Assembly (NCBI RefSeq): GCF_022513635.1 | Contig: NZ_JAKWBL010000001.1 | Span: forward strand, 1,240,001 to 1,304,000 | Direction: 5' to 3' | Source of the DNA: Paraniabella ginsengisoli | GTDB lineage: Bacteria > Bacteroidota > Bacteroidia > Chitinophagales > Chitinophagaceae | Length of the DNA stretch: 64,000 bases | Shown: in pieces, positions 41,272 through 50,319 of the stretch | How positions within the stretch are numbered: position 1 is the first letter of the stretch | Layout of the letters: every line of letters begins with the position of its first letter | Notes under the pieces: model-generated | Databases searched by the model: none | Told to the model about the DNA's origin: nothing | The model's input: only the letters and a program-made list of their open reading frames with translations | Translations under genes and position numbers: made by a program

Positions 41272-42250
41272 GCGTATCAATTAATGATAAAATTTCATCA
41301 ATGGTTACAGCAACGCTGCCTACTTTGCTTACCGCAATAGCTGCCGCATAATTGGCCAGCTCGCAGGCGGTAGGTAAATCGACACCTAATGCAATAAAAT
41401 ATCCCAATGACGCAAATACAGTATCTCCGGCGCCTGTAACGTCAAACACTTCTTTAGCTTTTACTGAAAAATGTTGTTGCTTTTTTTGGGAAATTAAAGA
41501 AATGCCTTCTTCTGACCTGGTAACTACCAAATATTGCGACTTTGTTTTTGTGATCAGTTTTTTTGCTGCTTTGATCAGTTCTCCTTCGCTTTCTATTTTT
41601 TCATGGTTTGTTGCTTCCGTAAGCTCCCTTTTGTTAGGCTTTATCATCCAGGCGCCTGCATATTTTTCGTAATGGAGTCCTTTAGGATCAACGATCACTT
41701 TTTTGCCTGCTTTATTGCAAAGGCCGATTACTTGTTGTGTAAAGCTTTTAGTAAGAAGCCCTTTGTTATAATCCGAAAGCATTACTATGTCGGCACGGTT
41801 TATTTTTCCTGTGATCTTTTTTAAAAGTTGTTGTTCAATTTCTTCACCTACATCAGTTGTTGTTTCTCTGTCTACACGCAACAACTGATGCGTACCTGCC
41901 ATGATACGGGTTTTGAGCGTACTTGGCCTTGATTTATCAGTTATAACTGATGTGGCATCTATTTTTTCTTCTTTAAGTTGTTGTAAAATAACTGGCCGCA
42001 TCGCATCGTTGCCAGTAACCCCACAAATAGTTACATGTGCATTCAGTTTGAAAAGATTTTGGGCAACGTTGGCTGCTCCACCCAGGGTTATAGTTTCGTT
42101 CTTTACGGCAACAACAGGCACAGGCGCTTCGGGCGAAATGCGGCTGGCGCTCCCACACACATATCGGTCGGCCATAATATCGCCAATAACCAAGATGTGA
42201 GGTTGTTTTTTTGAACGGGAAAGTGATAGTATTTCTTTTTTATGAATCAT
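41261..42250 (-). CDS. rfaE1: HldE kinase-type domain: D-glycero-beta-D-manno-heptose 7-phosphate kinase
   Basis: 329 residues, PfkB-family kinase. The N-terminus has HILVIGDIMADRYVCGSASRI, TLGGAANVAQNLFKL carries the sugar-binding Gly pair, and EVFDVTGAGDTVFASLGYF holds the catalytic Asp near the C-terminus. It phosphorylates heptose 7-phosphate at C1 in the ADP-heptose route, so its product is the beta-anomer, distinct from HddA at 4357. The adjacent gene supplies the nucleotidyltransferase, giving a split HldE. HldD, the final epimerase, is not in the window. Confidence 0.9.
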   Translation of the reverse strand: MIHKKEILSLSRSKKQPHILVIGDIMADRYVCGSASRISPEAPVPVVAVKNETITLGGAANVAQNLFKLNAHVTICGVTGNDAMRPVILQQLKEEKIDATSVITDKSRPSTLKTRIMAGTHQLLRVDRETTTDVGEEIEQQLLKKITGKINRADIVMLSDYNKGLLTKSFTQQVIGLCNKAGKKVIVDPKGLHYEKYAGAWMIKPNKRELTEATNHEKIESEGELIKAAKKLITKTKSQYLVVTRSEEGISLISQKKQQHFSVKAKEVFDVTGAGDTVFASLGYFIALGVDLPTACELANYAAAIAVSKVGSVAVTIDEILSLIDTHEQ

Positions 42251-42375
42251 GTGCTACAAATAGTTGCGCTAAAGTAAAGCATTTGTATTTTTTAAAGAAA
42301 GATGATTTTGTTTATGCGCAATACGGGATTATTAAAATAATAAAATATTATCCTACCTTTCAAAAAAATCTGTAC

Positions 42376-43845
42376 ATGTTAACCAAAAAATGGGTGTTGT
42401 TTCCTGTTTTGATACTGCTAACTATAGTGTCTTGTAGTAAGCCGGATGATGTGACACCAGCAAAACCGGATCCTGAACCGGAGACTGTAAACCCTTTAGA
42501 AAAATTAGCAGATTCAATTTATAATTTTACTAATGAAGTGTGGTATTGGAATACCAAAATGCCTAATTATGGTGCATTTAATCCAAGGCAATATATTGGA
42601 AAAGATGAGGTAGTGACTGCCAATAATATAATGGAAGCTTTAAATAAGTATGAAGCAAAAGATATTTTTAGTTATGCAACAACTTATGAACAAGGAAATC
42701 TAAACCAGTCAGGAGAGGATATCGATTTTGGTATGTTAATACAACCCGCTTTTACAAATAGCGGAACACAAATAGAGTGGTTTGTTGCATATGCTTATGC
42801 ACAATCAGATGCAGGATTGGCAGGCGTAAAAAGAGGTTGGACTGTCTCTGAGTTTGATGGATTAAATATGAAGGCTGTAAATCAGGCTCAGTTTGACGCG
42901 CAGGTGGATAAGTTTAATGAAATTTATAATGGATCTTCGCCAGGCAAATCTGTTGTTGTGAAATTCTTGAAACCCAATGGAACTTCTCAAACAACAACTA
43001 TCACTTTGAAGAAGTTCAACGCCAATCCTATTTTGTTTTCAAATGTCAGGGAATATAATGGTAAGAAAGTAGGGTATCTTGTTTTTAATAGATTTTATTC
43101 AGGTCTCTCATCGAGAACAGAAATAGAACAAGCAATAACTGATTTGCAAAATCAAAATATTAATGAGCTGATATTAGATTTAAGGTACAACGGCGGTGGG
43201 GCAACGCTTACTCAAGACAAGTTGACGAATCTCATTGCGCCTGTAAGTGTAGGAAATAACAAAAATACTATGTATGCTTACGATTACAACGACCAACTTG
43301 AAGAAGGTGATAGTAAGAAATATCCATGGCTAAATGGGAAATTTGGTTTTCCTAACGATTATTTTAAAGATAATGTTGTGAATTTTGAAAAAACAAATAC
43401 ATTAAATCTTTCCAGGGTTTTTATTATTACCACAGGTAATACTGCTTCGGCCAGCGAACTGCTTATTAATAATTTAAAAGGAATTGATGGATTTGCCGTT
43501 CACCAAATAGGAAGCACCACTTATGGTAAACCGGTTGGCTTCTTTGGAATAGATTTTATGGATAAAGTAACTATTTATCCTGTTTCTTTTAGAACATTGA
43601 ACGCTAAAGGTATAACTGATTATTACGATGGCATTACACCAGAGAAAGAGGTTGGTGATGGATTAACAAAAAATTGGGGAGACGAAGCTGAAGATTGTTA
43701 TGCTGCTGCAATATCTTTTATAACAGATGGTAACTATCCTGTAACGACATCAACAGTTGCGCGTAGAGCCATACCCAAATTTAAAAATATGGATGTTAAG
43801 AAATTGCAGAAAAATAACAAGCGTAATAATATGATTAAAAATTAA
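42376..43845 (+). CDS. S41-family peptidase, lipoprotein
   Basis: A lipoprotein of about 489 residues: signal KWVLFPVLILLTIVSC with a lipobox Cys, then KPDDVTPAKPDPEPE. A PDZ-like domain lies around AGVKRGWTVSEFDGL. The catalytic S41 part reads VFIITTGNTASASELLINNLKG, with Ser in TASASE and Lys at TTYGKPVGFFG. Family peptidases process periplasmic proteins; many Bacteroidota members have unknown substrates. I chose ATG 42376 at the signal peptide; the open frame extends upstream with no sense. Overlaps the small convergent gene by 4 bp. Confidence 0.87.
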   Translation: MLTKKWVLFPVLILLTIVSCSKPDDVTPAKPDPEPETVNPLEKLADSIYNFTNEVWYWNTKMPNYGAFNPRQYIGKDEVVTANNIMEALNKYEAKDIFSYATTYEQGNLNQSGEDIDFGMLIQPAFTNSGTQIEWFVAYAYAQSDAGLAGVKRGWTVSEFDGLNMKAVNQAQFDAQVDKFNEIYNGSSPGKSVVVKFLKPNGTSQTTTITLKKFNANPILFSNVREYNGKKVGYLVFNRFYSGLSSRTEIEQAITDLQNQNINELILDLRYNGGGATLTQDKLTNLIAPVSVGNNKNTMYAYDYNDQLEEGDSKKYPWLNGKFGFPNDYFKDNVVNFEKTNTLNLSRVFIITTGNTASASELLINNLKGIDGFAVHQIGSTTYGKPVGFFGIDFMDKVTIYPVSFRTLNAKGITDYYDGITPEKEVGDGLTKNWGDEAEDCYAAAISFITDGNYPVTTSTVARRAIPKFKNMDVKKLQKNNKRNNMIKN

Positions 43846-44078
43846 CGCTTTTTGTCTTTCTTTAAAAAGCTGAAGAAGCATCTTGATTTAGACTTTAAAC
43901 TATCAGATTCATTTTTTTGTAGAGCAATTTTTCTTTTTGGATGCTTAGTCATGTTAGCGTCTATTTCTTCCTGATGTTTAATATAATCTTTGGCTGATTT
44001 AAATTTTGTGGTATCTGTTTGGGCATTTGCATTGTTAACAGAAAAAAGTATGACAACAGCTAATAGTATTGCTTTCAT
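43842..44078 (-). CDS. Small secreted hypothetical protein
   Basis: 78 residues. A cleavable signal (MKAILLAVVILFSVNNANAQ) is followed by a hydrophilic, Lys-rich tail ending in a cluster FSFLKKDKKR. Not recognised. It overlaps the S41 gene's end by 4 bp in opposite direction. It has a normal signal peptide and ATG, so is probably real, but has no characteristic motif. Confidence 0.55.
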   Translation of the reverse strand: MKAILLAVVILFSVNNANAQTDTTKFKSAKDYIKHQEEIDANMTKHPKRKIALQKNESDSLKSKSRCFFSFLKKDKKR

Positions 44079-44119
44079 TTTAGTTTTTTAAATAGACGAA
44101 ATAAATCCTGATTAGTTTG

Positions 44120-45304
44120 CTACCATTTTTCAACTGAAGCGCCCAGCCAGGCCATCATGCCCATTCCTATTTCTATAGCCTCTTCATTAATGTCGAAAAC
44201 AGGCGTGTGTACATTTCTTATATCGTCAGGGTTGCTCATTACACCTAAACGATAAAAACAACCGGGAATTTTTTGCGTGTAATATCCAAAATCTTCTGCA
44301 CCCATTCGTATTTCGGTTTCCTCCACATTTTCCGCACCCATAAAATCAATAGCTTTTTGAGAGGCTATATTAGTAAGTTCCTCGTTATTAAAAACGTTTG
44401 GATAGCCTACATCAATATGCAAATCCAATTCTCCACCCATGGAAGTTACCAGATTGTTCGAAATGGTTTTTATAATTTCATGTGCTTCAAAGCGCCAGGC
44501 TTCGTCCATGGCTCTGAACGTACCCATCAATTTTACTTCGCCTGGAATAACATTGGTTGTGGTTCCGCCATTAAATGCTGTTATCGAAAGAACTGATGGA
44601 TGTAGCGGATTTTTTCTTCGGCTGATTACCTGTTGTAATGCTATAACCAAATGCGATGCGATAAGAATAGGATCTATACATGATTGGGGCGCTGCGGCAT
44701 GTCCGCCTTTACCTTTGATAATGAAATATAATTCATCTGCACTGGCCATTACTTTACCCGACCTGAAACTTACTTTTCCGGTTGGTAGTGCCGGATGCAC
44801 ATGTAGCCCGAAAATAGCGTCAGGTGCAGGGTTTTCCAGCACACCTTCGTTAATTAATAAACTGGCGCCGCCGGGATTTTTTTCTTCGCCTGGTTGAAAG
44901 ATCAGTTTGATTGTTCCTTCCCATTCCTCTTTAAGTTCATTTAATATTTTTGCCGCACCCAGCAGGCAAGTTGTATGCACATCATGACCGCATGCATGCA
45001 TAATGCCTTCATGTAAAGATTTATAAGACACATCGTTGGCTTCCAATATCGGTAAAGCATCCATATCAGCGCGAAGGGCTATTACTTTCTTGTCAGGATT
45101 TTTGCCCTTTATCAATCCAATAACACCTGTTTGCGCCTTTATTTCAAATGGAATATTTAATTCAGATAATTTGCTTTGGACAAAAGCAGATGTTTGAAAT
45201 TCCTGATAACTTAATTCGGGATTTGCATGAAGATGACGCCGCACTTCGATAAATTCCGGCGCGTATTTTTTGCAAGGGATTGTATCTTTCCAATCATCTG
45301 GCAA
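44120..45304 (-). CDS. M20-family amidohydrolase (N-acyl amino acid/hippurate hydrolase-like)
   Basis: 394 residues with HipO-like organisation: metal site HACGHDVHTTCLLGAAK near residue 100, acid/base pair FQPGEEKNPGGASLL near 139, and the dimerisation insert (GKGGHAAAPQSCIDPILIASHLV) with conserved His. RRHLHANPELSYQEF is the family N-terminal motif. It removes acyl groups from N-acyl amino acids or related amides. The start is TTG 45304; an upstream in-frame stop leaves few options and no ATG. Intact frame. The substrate is not determined. Confidence 0.88.
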   Translation of the reverse strand: MPDDWKDTIPCKKYAPEFIEVRRHLHANPELSYQEFQTSAFVQSKLSELNIPFEIKAQTGVIGLIKGKNPDKKVIALRADMDALPILEANDVSYKSLHEGIMHACGHDVHTTCLLGAAKILNELKEEWEGTIKLIFQPGEEKNPGGASLLINEGVLENPAPDAIFGLHVHPALPTGKVSFRSGKVMASADELYFIIKGKGGHAAAPQSCIDPILIASHLVIALQQVISRRKNPLHPSVLSITAFNGGTTTNVIPGEVKLMGTFRAMDEAWRFEAHEIIKTISNNLVTSMGGELDLHIDVGYPNVFNNEELTNIASQKAIDFMGAENVEETEIRMGAEDFGYYTQKIPGCFYRLGVMSNPDDIRNVHTPVFDINEEAIEIGMGMMAWLGASVEKW

Positions 45305-45586
45305 ACGTACAGAAAATTGGTAGAAAAAATTAGCTAATTAGCCAATGTGATGATGTGATAATGAATGAGAAGTTGACAAGACAAGCGAGTGGGGGAAATG
45401 GCGAGTAGCGAGTGGGAGAAAGTTAAGAAGTTACAGGGACGAAGCAGGGCGACCCCGAAGGGGTCGAATGTAAATGACCGGATGCAAAGCTTCCGGCAGG
45501 CGACGAATATATAGGATGAGTTATATTCTACAGTTGAAGAGTGCGACGCAAGACCGATGAATAATGTTTATAGCCGGGCCAATAAA
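45305..45586. repeat. Repeat array: AGCTAATTAGCCAATGTG word, CCCCGAAGGGG hairpin, GCGTCGCA element
   Basis: 45330-45364 repeats the text of 6558-6591 (TTAGCTAATTAGCCAATGTG, TGATGTGATAATG). 45450-45500 has CGACCCCGAAGGGGTCG followed by GTAAATGACCGGATGC, sister to 40635. 45501-45586 is a long GCGTCGCA family copy (GGATGAGTTATATTCTACAG, TTGAAGAGTGCGACGCAAGA). There is no gene in the 282 bp. Confidence 0.7.
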
Positions 45587-46018
45587 TTAATCATCTGATT
45601 CGCTTTCATTAGGATTTACTTCTACTGTATCATTCATAATAAAAATGCTGCCTGGGAACATGGACGACAATCTTTTTTGATAAGATTGCGCATCATTGCG
45701 AGAGGTGAAATTGCCGGCTTTAACCTTGTAATAAGGCGCCTGGTACCACATGTATGCTTTTAACTCTGGAAAATTGCTTAAGATTTTAGTGCGGGCAGAA
45801 ATGGCTTCAGCACGGTTATTACTACTTATTACCAAAAGTCTGTAACCTTTAGCAGTTCTGCGCCTGGCTATATTTCGTGTGGAAAGATCATTTGCTTCTC
45901 CTTGCTTTTTAAGCATGATGTCGATGCGTGGGTCTTTATAAACATTGACGGTGCTAACGGTTTGAGCTGATAAACTCATCGTCAACCAAAAGGAACATGC
46001 AAATAATACGCTTTTCAT
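45587..46018 (-). CDS. SPOR-domain-like secreted protein
   Basis: 143 residues beginning at ATG 46018 with the signal MKSVLFACSFWLTMSLSAQ. The C-terminal half (GYRLLVISSNNRAEAISARTKILSNFPELKAYMWYQAPYYKVKAGNFTSR) is a SPOR domain, which binds denuded peptidoglycan at division sites. The acidic C-terminus ESESDD follows. The open frame extends upstream but no family residue supports it. No partner gene is adjacent. Confidence 0.75.
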   Translation of the reverse strand: MKSVLFACSFWLTMSLSAQTVSTVNVYKDPRIDIMLKKQGEANDLSTRNIARRRTAKGYRLLVISSNNRAEAISARTKILSNFPELKAYMWYQAPYYKVKAGNFTSRNDAQSYQKRLSSMFPGSIFIMNDTVEVNPNESESDD

Positions 46019-46114
46019 TATCTTTTTATTTATTCTTCTTAGATTAGTTTTATCCTTCAAACGTTGCGCCAAAATTAATATAACAGGCCTAAATTGAATA
46101 TTAAAACATTTTTT

Positions 46115-46357
46115 ATGATTGATATTACCGAAACAATTGGCTACACAGCGACTGTATTATTGGTTATTTCCTTTTTGCCACGCCAGGTAAAGTATATAAG
46201 GATGATTAATTTTTTCGCCTGTCTGGCTTTTGTCGTTTATGGTATTATGCTTGGGCTTAAATGGCCTATCGTTATAAGTAATGGTATAATAGCCATCATC
46301 CAGTTGTATCATTTATTTTTTAACAAAAAAATAGTAAGGAAAAGGCTGTGTAAGTGA
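46115..46357 (+). CDS. Small inner-membrane protein, YgjV-like
   Basis: 80 residues with three helices: ETIGYTATVLLVISFLPRQVKYIRMINFFACLAFVVYGIMLGLKW and VISNGIIAIIQLYHLFF. The pattern matches the YgjV-type membrane proteins that are often misnamed as uroporphyrinogen decarboxylase. Function unknown. I chose ATG 46115 (MIDITETIGY) over the TTG at 46094. Confidence 0.65.
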   Translation: MIDITETIGYTATVLLVISFLPRQVKYIRMINFFACLAFVVYGIMLGLKWPIVISNGIIAIIQLYHLFFNKKIVRKRLCK

Positions 46358-46397
46358 TGCAAGCTGGCAAGTTCCCTATTTTTGCTTCTTTACAAAA

Positions 46398-47448
46398 ATG
46401 GAGCATCCATCAGTAGCAATAGTTATTTTAAACTGGAATGGTAAAAAATACCTTGAGGAGTTTTTGCCTCATCTGGTATTGTCTACTTATTCTAATTACA
46501 AAATTATAGTAGCAGATAATGCTTCAACAGACGATTCGGTATCTTTTCTTCAGCAATCTTATCCGACGATTGAGCTTATCCGGCTTGATGAAAATTATGG
46601 TTTTGCTAAAGGTTATAACCTGGCGTTACAGCAGGTGCAATCTGATTATTATATACTGCTTAATTCTGATGTGAAAGTTACGCCAGGCTGGATAGAGCCA
46701 ATGCTTGAATTGCTGGAAAATGATTATAATATTGCGGCTTGTCAGCCTAAAATGTTATCCTACAATCATCCGAAATTTTTTGAGTACGCAGGTGCGGCTG
46801 GCGGGTGGCTGGATCATTATGGGTATCCATTTGCAATGGGCCGTGTATTTGATGTTTCTGAAGAAGACAGAGGCCAGTATGATGTAGCCCGGCCGGTCTT
46901 TTGGGCAACTGGTGCTGCGCTATTCATCAGGTCTGAAGTATTTCATAAAGCCGGGGGATTTGATAATTATTTTTTGCGCACCAGGAGGAAATAGATCTTT
47001 GCTGGCGCATACAATTATTGGGGTATAAGATTTATAGTTGTCCCTCATCGGTTGTTTACCATATAGGAGGAGGGACTTTGCCCAAAGGAAACTCTTTAAA
47101 AACTTATCTGAATTTTCGTAACAACAATATCATGATATATAAAAACATGCATGGTTTGCGAAAATTGTATGTGTTAATAGCAAGAGGTTTTCTGGATTCG
47201 GTTTCTGCTTTTAAAAGTTTATTGAAAGGAGACAGCGGATATTTCGTAGCGGTGTTTAGTGCTCACTTATCTTTTATGAAATGGATAGTGTGGGATAGAA
47301 AAAGAGTGTTTTTCCTGAAACAAAAACCGGACAGCTGGAAGGTTTCTGGCGTAAAAGTGTAGCCTGGGCGCACTTTGTGAAAGGAAGGGATAAGTTTTCT
47401 GATTTAGTAAACCCTCTTTACAATTCAAAAAAGGAAAACAGAAAGTAA
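46398..47448 (+). CDS. Glycosyltransferase family 2 (two frameshifts)
   Basis: About 350 residues, rhamnosyltransferase-like GT2. The start MEHPSVAIVILNWNGKKYLEEF and LIRLDENYGFAKGYNLAL show the nucleotide-sugar fold. ILLNSDVKVTPGWIEPM contains the DXD-like site. One added T at the T6 run 46970-46975 gives FDNYFFAHQEEIDLCWRIQLLGYKIY, and one A at the A5 run 47322-47326 extends the end through LEGFWRKSVAWAHFVKG to a stop at 47446-47448. It makes surface glycans with unknown sugar. Confidence 0.88.
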
Positions 47449-47470
47449 ACCAGTCCATAGTATTTTTATT

Positions 47471-47530
47471 GGCCCAGCTGATGAATAAGTGGCATCGGTA
47501 TTGCGTCGCACTATTCATCGTCCCGATTAT
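47471..47530. repeat. GCGTCGCA-core element
   Basis: GGCATCGGTATTGCGTCGCA followed by CTATTCATCGTCCC is a shortened family member between the GT2 gene and the small membrane protein gene. Confidence 0.6.
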
Positions 47531-47610
47531 AATAGCATCACCATTTTATCGGCAATAATCCATACGAAAAATGTTATGTTTTTATGTGATTATTTTTAAG
47601 CTGTTTCCTT

Positions 47611-47618
47611 TATTTTTG
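47611..47618 (+). promoter_or_regulatory. TATTTTTG -7 box for small membrane protein gene
   Basis: TATTTTTG (TAnnTTTG) stands 17 bp before the ATG at 47636. No clear TTG lies at the matching -33 distance. The leader would be short, about 10 nt. Confidence 0.5.
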
Positions 47619-47635
47619 CAGCACAATATTATTAC

Positions 47636-47875
47636 ATGGAACCACTTGATGTAGAAAAAATAAAAGAACAGGAGTATCAGGAAAGCTTAAAGAATTATGA
47701 GAAGAAAGACTTTGGCCAAAGTTGGGTTAGAGCATCTGCATATATTTTTTATTTAAGTATTGCCTGCTTCTTTTTAATGACATGGGGTGGTTGTTACAGG
47801 CTTTATACCAAGAAGTTTGAAAAGCCGGAAGTGCACATTCAAGAGAGTACTTTATATACCCCTAAATACAAATAA
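47636..47875 (+). CDS. Small membrane protein, unknown
   Basis: 79 residues. Residues 1-30 are charged (MEPLDVEKIKEQEYQESLKN). One membrane helix (ASAYIFYLSIACFFLMTWGG) follows, then a short hydrophilic tail. It is not recognised. A strong -7-type box at 47611 and clean ATG support expression. The tRNA-Gly gene follows 90 bp later on the same strand. Confidence 0.6.
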   Translation: MEPLDVEKIKEQEYQESLKNYEKKDFGQSWVRASAYIFYLSIACFFLMTWGGCYRLYTKKFEKPEVHIQESTLYTPKYK

Positions 47876-47892
47876 TTTTTCCGAAAATTATT

Positions 47893-47922
47893 TTGAGATA
47901 AAATCAAATCCCCTTATTTTTG
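47893..47922 (+). promoter_or_regulatory. Promoter of tRNA-Gly: TTG and TATTTTTG boxes
   Basis: TTG at 47893-47895 and TATTTTTG at 47915-47922 with 19 bp between fit the Bacteroidota -33/-7 consensus. The tRNA-Gly gene begins at 47966. This is one of the two best promoter calls in the window. Confidence 0.75.
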
Positions 47923-47965
47923 CATCCCCTTTCGGAATAAGGGTTACAACAAAAAGTTCTTTTAA

Positions 47966-48041
<76 letters not shown>

Positions 48042-48071
48042 AAAAATCCTCTCTTCAGAGAGGATTTTTTT
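48042..48071 (+). terminator. Hairpin terminator between the two tRNAs
   Basis: The stem ATCCTCTC / GAGAGGAT with loop TTCA is preceded by an A-run and followed by T7. It ends the tRNA-Gly transcript. Confidence 0.8.
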
Positions 48072-48085
48072 GACGAGTTCCGTCG

Positions 48086-48171
48086 GCCCTGGTGGTGGAA
48101 TTGGTAGACACGCAGGACTTAAAATCCTGTGGGCAGCAATGTCCGTGCGGGTTCAAGTCCCGCCTGGGGCA
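48086..48171 (+). tRNA. tRNA-Leu(TAA)
   Basis: The acceptor GCCCTGG pairs with CTGGGGC (with G-T pairs). The D-loop TGGTGGAATTGGTAGACAC precedes the anticodon arm CAGGA-CTTAAAA-TCCTG, anticodon TAA (UAA). The long variable arm GGGCAGCAATGTCC is diagnostic of Leu. The T-arm GCGGGTTCAAGTCCCGC ends in discriminator A at 48171. CCA is not encoded. Confidence 0.95.
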
Positions 48172-48177
48172 CAGAAG

Positions 48178-48211
48178 AGCCTTGTAATCAATTGATTTAC
48201 AAGGCTTTTTT
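48178..48211 (+). terminator. Hairpin terminator after tRNA-Leu
   Basis: The stem AGCCTTGTAA / TTACAAGGCT with loop TCAATTGAT is followed by T-run 48206-48211. Confidence 0.8.
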
Positions 48212-48502
48212 ATTTTGTGTGTGTCGTTTTTGTGTCAGTTTTTTACGCTTATACCCTCATTTTTTGACACTCAAAAGACACACGAACATGAGCCAAATGA
48301 CACGCGGGGTTGCAGACGCCCCAAAAAAGAGGGATTTCCATGTATCCCAATCCCAGTCTGTATTACAGCAAAAAATTATCCAACATTTGACACGCTTGTC
48401 TGTCGGCACTGAAGGAGAACGGAACCGGTACAGTACTTTATGGTGCCGGGCACGACATATATTGCGACACTCGAAGGGAGAATTTTTAATACAGGTTCAG
48501 AC
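48212..48502. other. Gene-free region after tRNA-Leu, with TGACA words
   Basis: About 290 bp. It contains GTGTCAG near 48233, TGACACT near 48267, TGACACG near 48297 and TGACACG near 48388, in both orientations. 48451-48482 is a degraded GCGTCGCA-like copy (ATATATTGCGACACTCGAAG). An open frame with no family-like residues spans part of this but is probably spurious. It could be the remnant of an integrated element next to a tRNA gene. Confidence 0.4.
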
Positions 48503-48541
48503 AAAAAGGCCGCTGCGAAAACCTCTCGCAGCGGCCTTTTT
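48503..48541. terminator. Bidirectional terminator downstream of lpdA
   Basis: A 16-bp perfect stem AAAAAGGCCGCTGCGA (48503-48518) and TCGCAGCGGCCTTTTT (48526-48541) with loop AAACCTC. The A and T runs sit in the stem, making it active in both directions. It ends lpdA, which stops at 48575. Confidence 0.9.
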
Positions 48542-48574
48542 ATTAATTCGTAATTTGTAACTCGTAATTCAGTA

Positions 48575-49977
48575 TTACAAATGAATCGCTTCACCGTAAG
48601 CCACTTCAATGGCGTCTTTCACGCTTTCGCTAATTGTTGGATGCGGATGAATAGCGTTCAATACTTCATGATAAGTAGTTTCTAACTTGCGGCCTACAAC
48701 GGTTTCCGCAATAATTTCGGTAACGTTGTAACCAATCATGTGCGTGCCCAGCCACTCGCCATATTTAGCATCAAAAATCACTTTTACAAAACCTTCGGTA
48801 TGGCCTGCTGCACTTGCTTTGCCGCTTGCGCTTAATGGAAATTTACCCACTTTCACTTCATAACCCGCTTCCTTCGCCTTAGCTTCTGTAAAGCCAACGC
48901 TTGCTACTTCAGGATAGCAATAAGTACAACCCGGTACATTGTTGTAATCAATTGGTTCAGGCTGGTGCTTGTATTTTCCTTCAGCTTTAGCAATCGCTTC
49001 TACGCAAATAATCGCTTCTTTGCTGGCAACGTGTGCCAATGCCTGGCCAGGAACACAATCTCCAATGGCATAAACGCCGGCGACATTTGTTTTATAAAAT
49101 TGATCAACGTTGATTTTGCCTTTTTCAGTTTTTACACCAACAGCTTCAAGCCCGATACCTTCAATGTTAGCAGCAACGCCTACAGCGCTTAACACCACAT
49201 CAGCTTCTAATACCACTTCGCCATTCGCTGTTTTTACTTTCGCTTTTACGCCATTGCCCGATGTATCAACAGAAGTAACTTCGCTGTTCACTAATACATC
49301 AATGCCTTGTTTTTTGAGGCTCTTTTCAAGTTCTTTTGAAATATCTTCATCTTCCACCGGAACAATGCGGGGCGAAAATTCAATCACCGTAACTTTTGTT
49401 CCAATACTATTATAAAAATAGCCAAACTCAATACCAATTGCTCCGCAGCCTACAACAATCAAGCTTTTAGGTTGCTGTGGCAAAACCATTGCTTCGCGGT
49501 AGCCAATAATTTTTTTACCGTCTTGTTTTAATGCTGGCAACTCTCGACTGCGCCGCCCGTTGCAATAATAATATGTTTGCCTTCTACAATTTGTGTTTTT
49601 CCGTCAGCGCCTTTCACTTCAACCTGGCCTTTAGCTTTTAAACTGCCAAAGCCCATTACCACATCAATTTTATTTTTGCGCATCAAAAACTGAACACCTT
49701 TGCTCATTTTATCTGCCACTCCACGACTGCGTTTTACGATCGCCTCAAAATTGGGCTTACCACTTGCTTCAATTCCAAAATCCTGCGCATGCTTAATATC
49801 ATTATAAACCTGTGCACTTTTCAATAAAGCTTTGGTAGGAATACAGCCCCAGTTCAAACAAATACCGCCCAGGCTTTCCTTTTCAATGATCGCTGTTTTC
49901 AAACCCAGTTGCGATGCGCGAATAGCCGCAACATAACCACCCGGGCCACTGCCCAATACTACTACATCATATGCCAT
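48575..49977 (-). CDS. lpdA: Dihydrolipoyl dehydrogenase Lpd (one frameshift)
   Basis: About 467 residues, the flavoprotein E3 subunit of pyruvate, 2-oxoglutarate or branched-chain oxo-acid dehydrogenase complexes. FAD loop VVLGSGPGGYVAAIRA at the start, redox-active disulfide GGICLNWGCIPTKALL, NAD motif IVVGCGAIGIEFG, and the His-Glu dyad HPHPTISE with EA at the end. The break lies near 49550-49558; one added base gives ATGGRSRELPALKQDG, a match to the family ATGARSRELP. No E1 or E2 gene is adjacent. ATG at 49977. Confidence 0.95.
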
Positions 49978-50319
49978 TGTGATAAATTTTATATTTTAAT
50001 TTGATAGTAAGAATTTTTGTTTTCCAGCTAATGAACCTTACTCATCTGCCTTGCCACGCTCGCTTGTACTTTAGAATATATATCAGCCTACATAAACGAC
50101 GTGAAATAAACCCTGCGAATTTAGCTCAATTACATTAAACCGCAAAAGGAGCAATTAGTTGTAATATTTATTAGAAATTAAAAAATGATCAAATACGAAA
50201 TGCTCAATTGTTGCCGAAGGCAAACTTTGCTGACAAATTTTCTCACGGAAAGCACTAATGAACACAGAAGTTTTATTTTCTGTGTCATTCTGCGCTTTAT
50301 GTGAGAACCTTATTTGTTA
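49978..50319. other. Intergenic region with one diverged repeat
   Basis: 342 bp between lpdA and the TIM-barrel gene. 50041-50100 (GCCACGCTCGCTTGTACTTT, AGAATATATATCAGCCTACA) is a diverged member of the GCGTCGCA family in which CACGCTCG replaces the core. The remainder is AT-rich with no hairpin, promoter box or open frame worth naming. Confidence 0.5.

Noticed and set aside
48178..48211. Possible attachment site made by the terminator stem
   Set aside because: The stem and T-run explain it as a terminator; no duplicate tRNA end was found nearby in the window.
48129..48560. Open frame of 143 codons overlapping tRNA-Leu and the region after it
   Set aside because: It begins inside the tRNA gene, has no family-like residues and runs across a terminator stem and a repeat.
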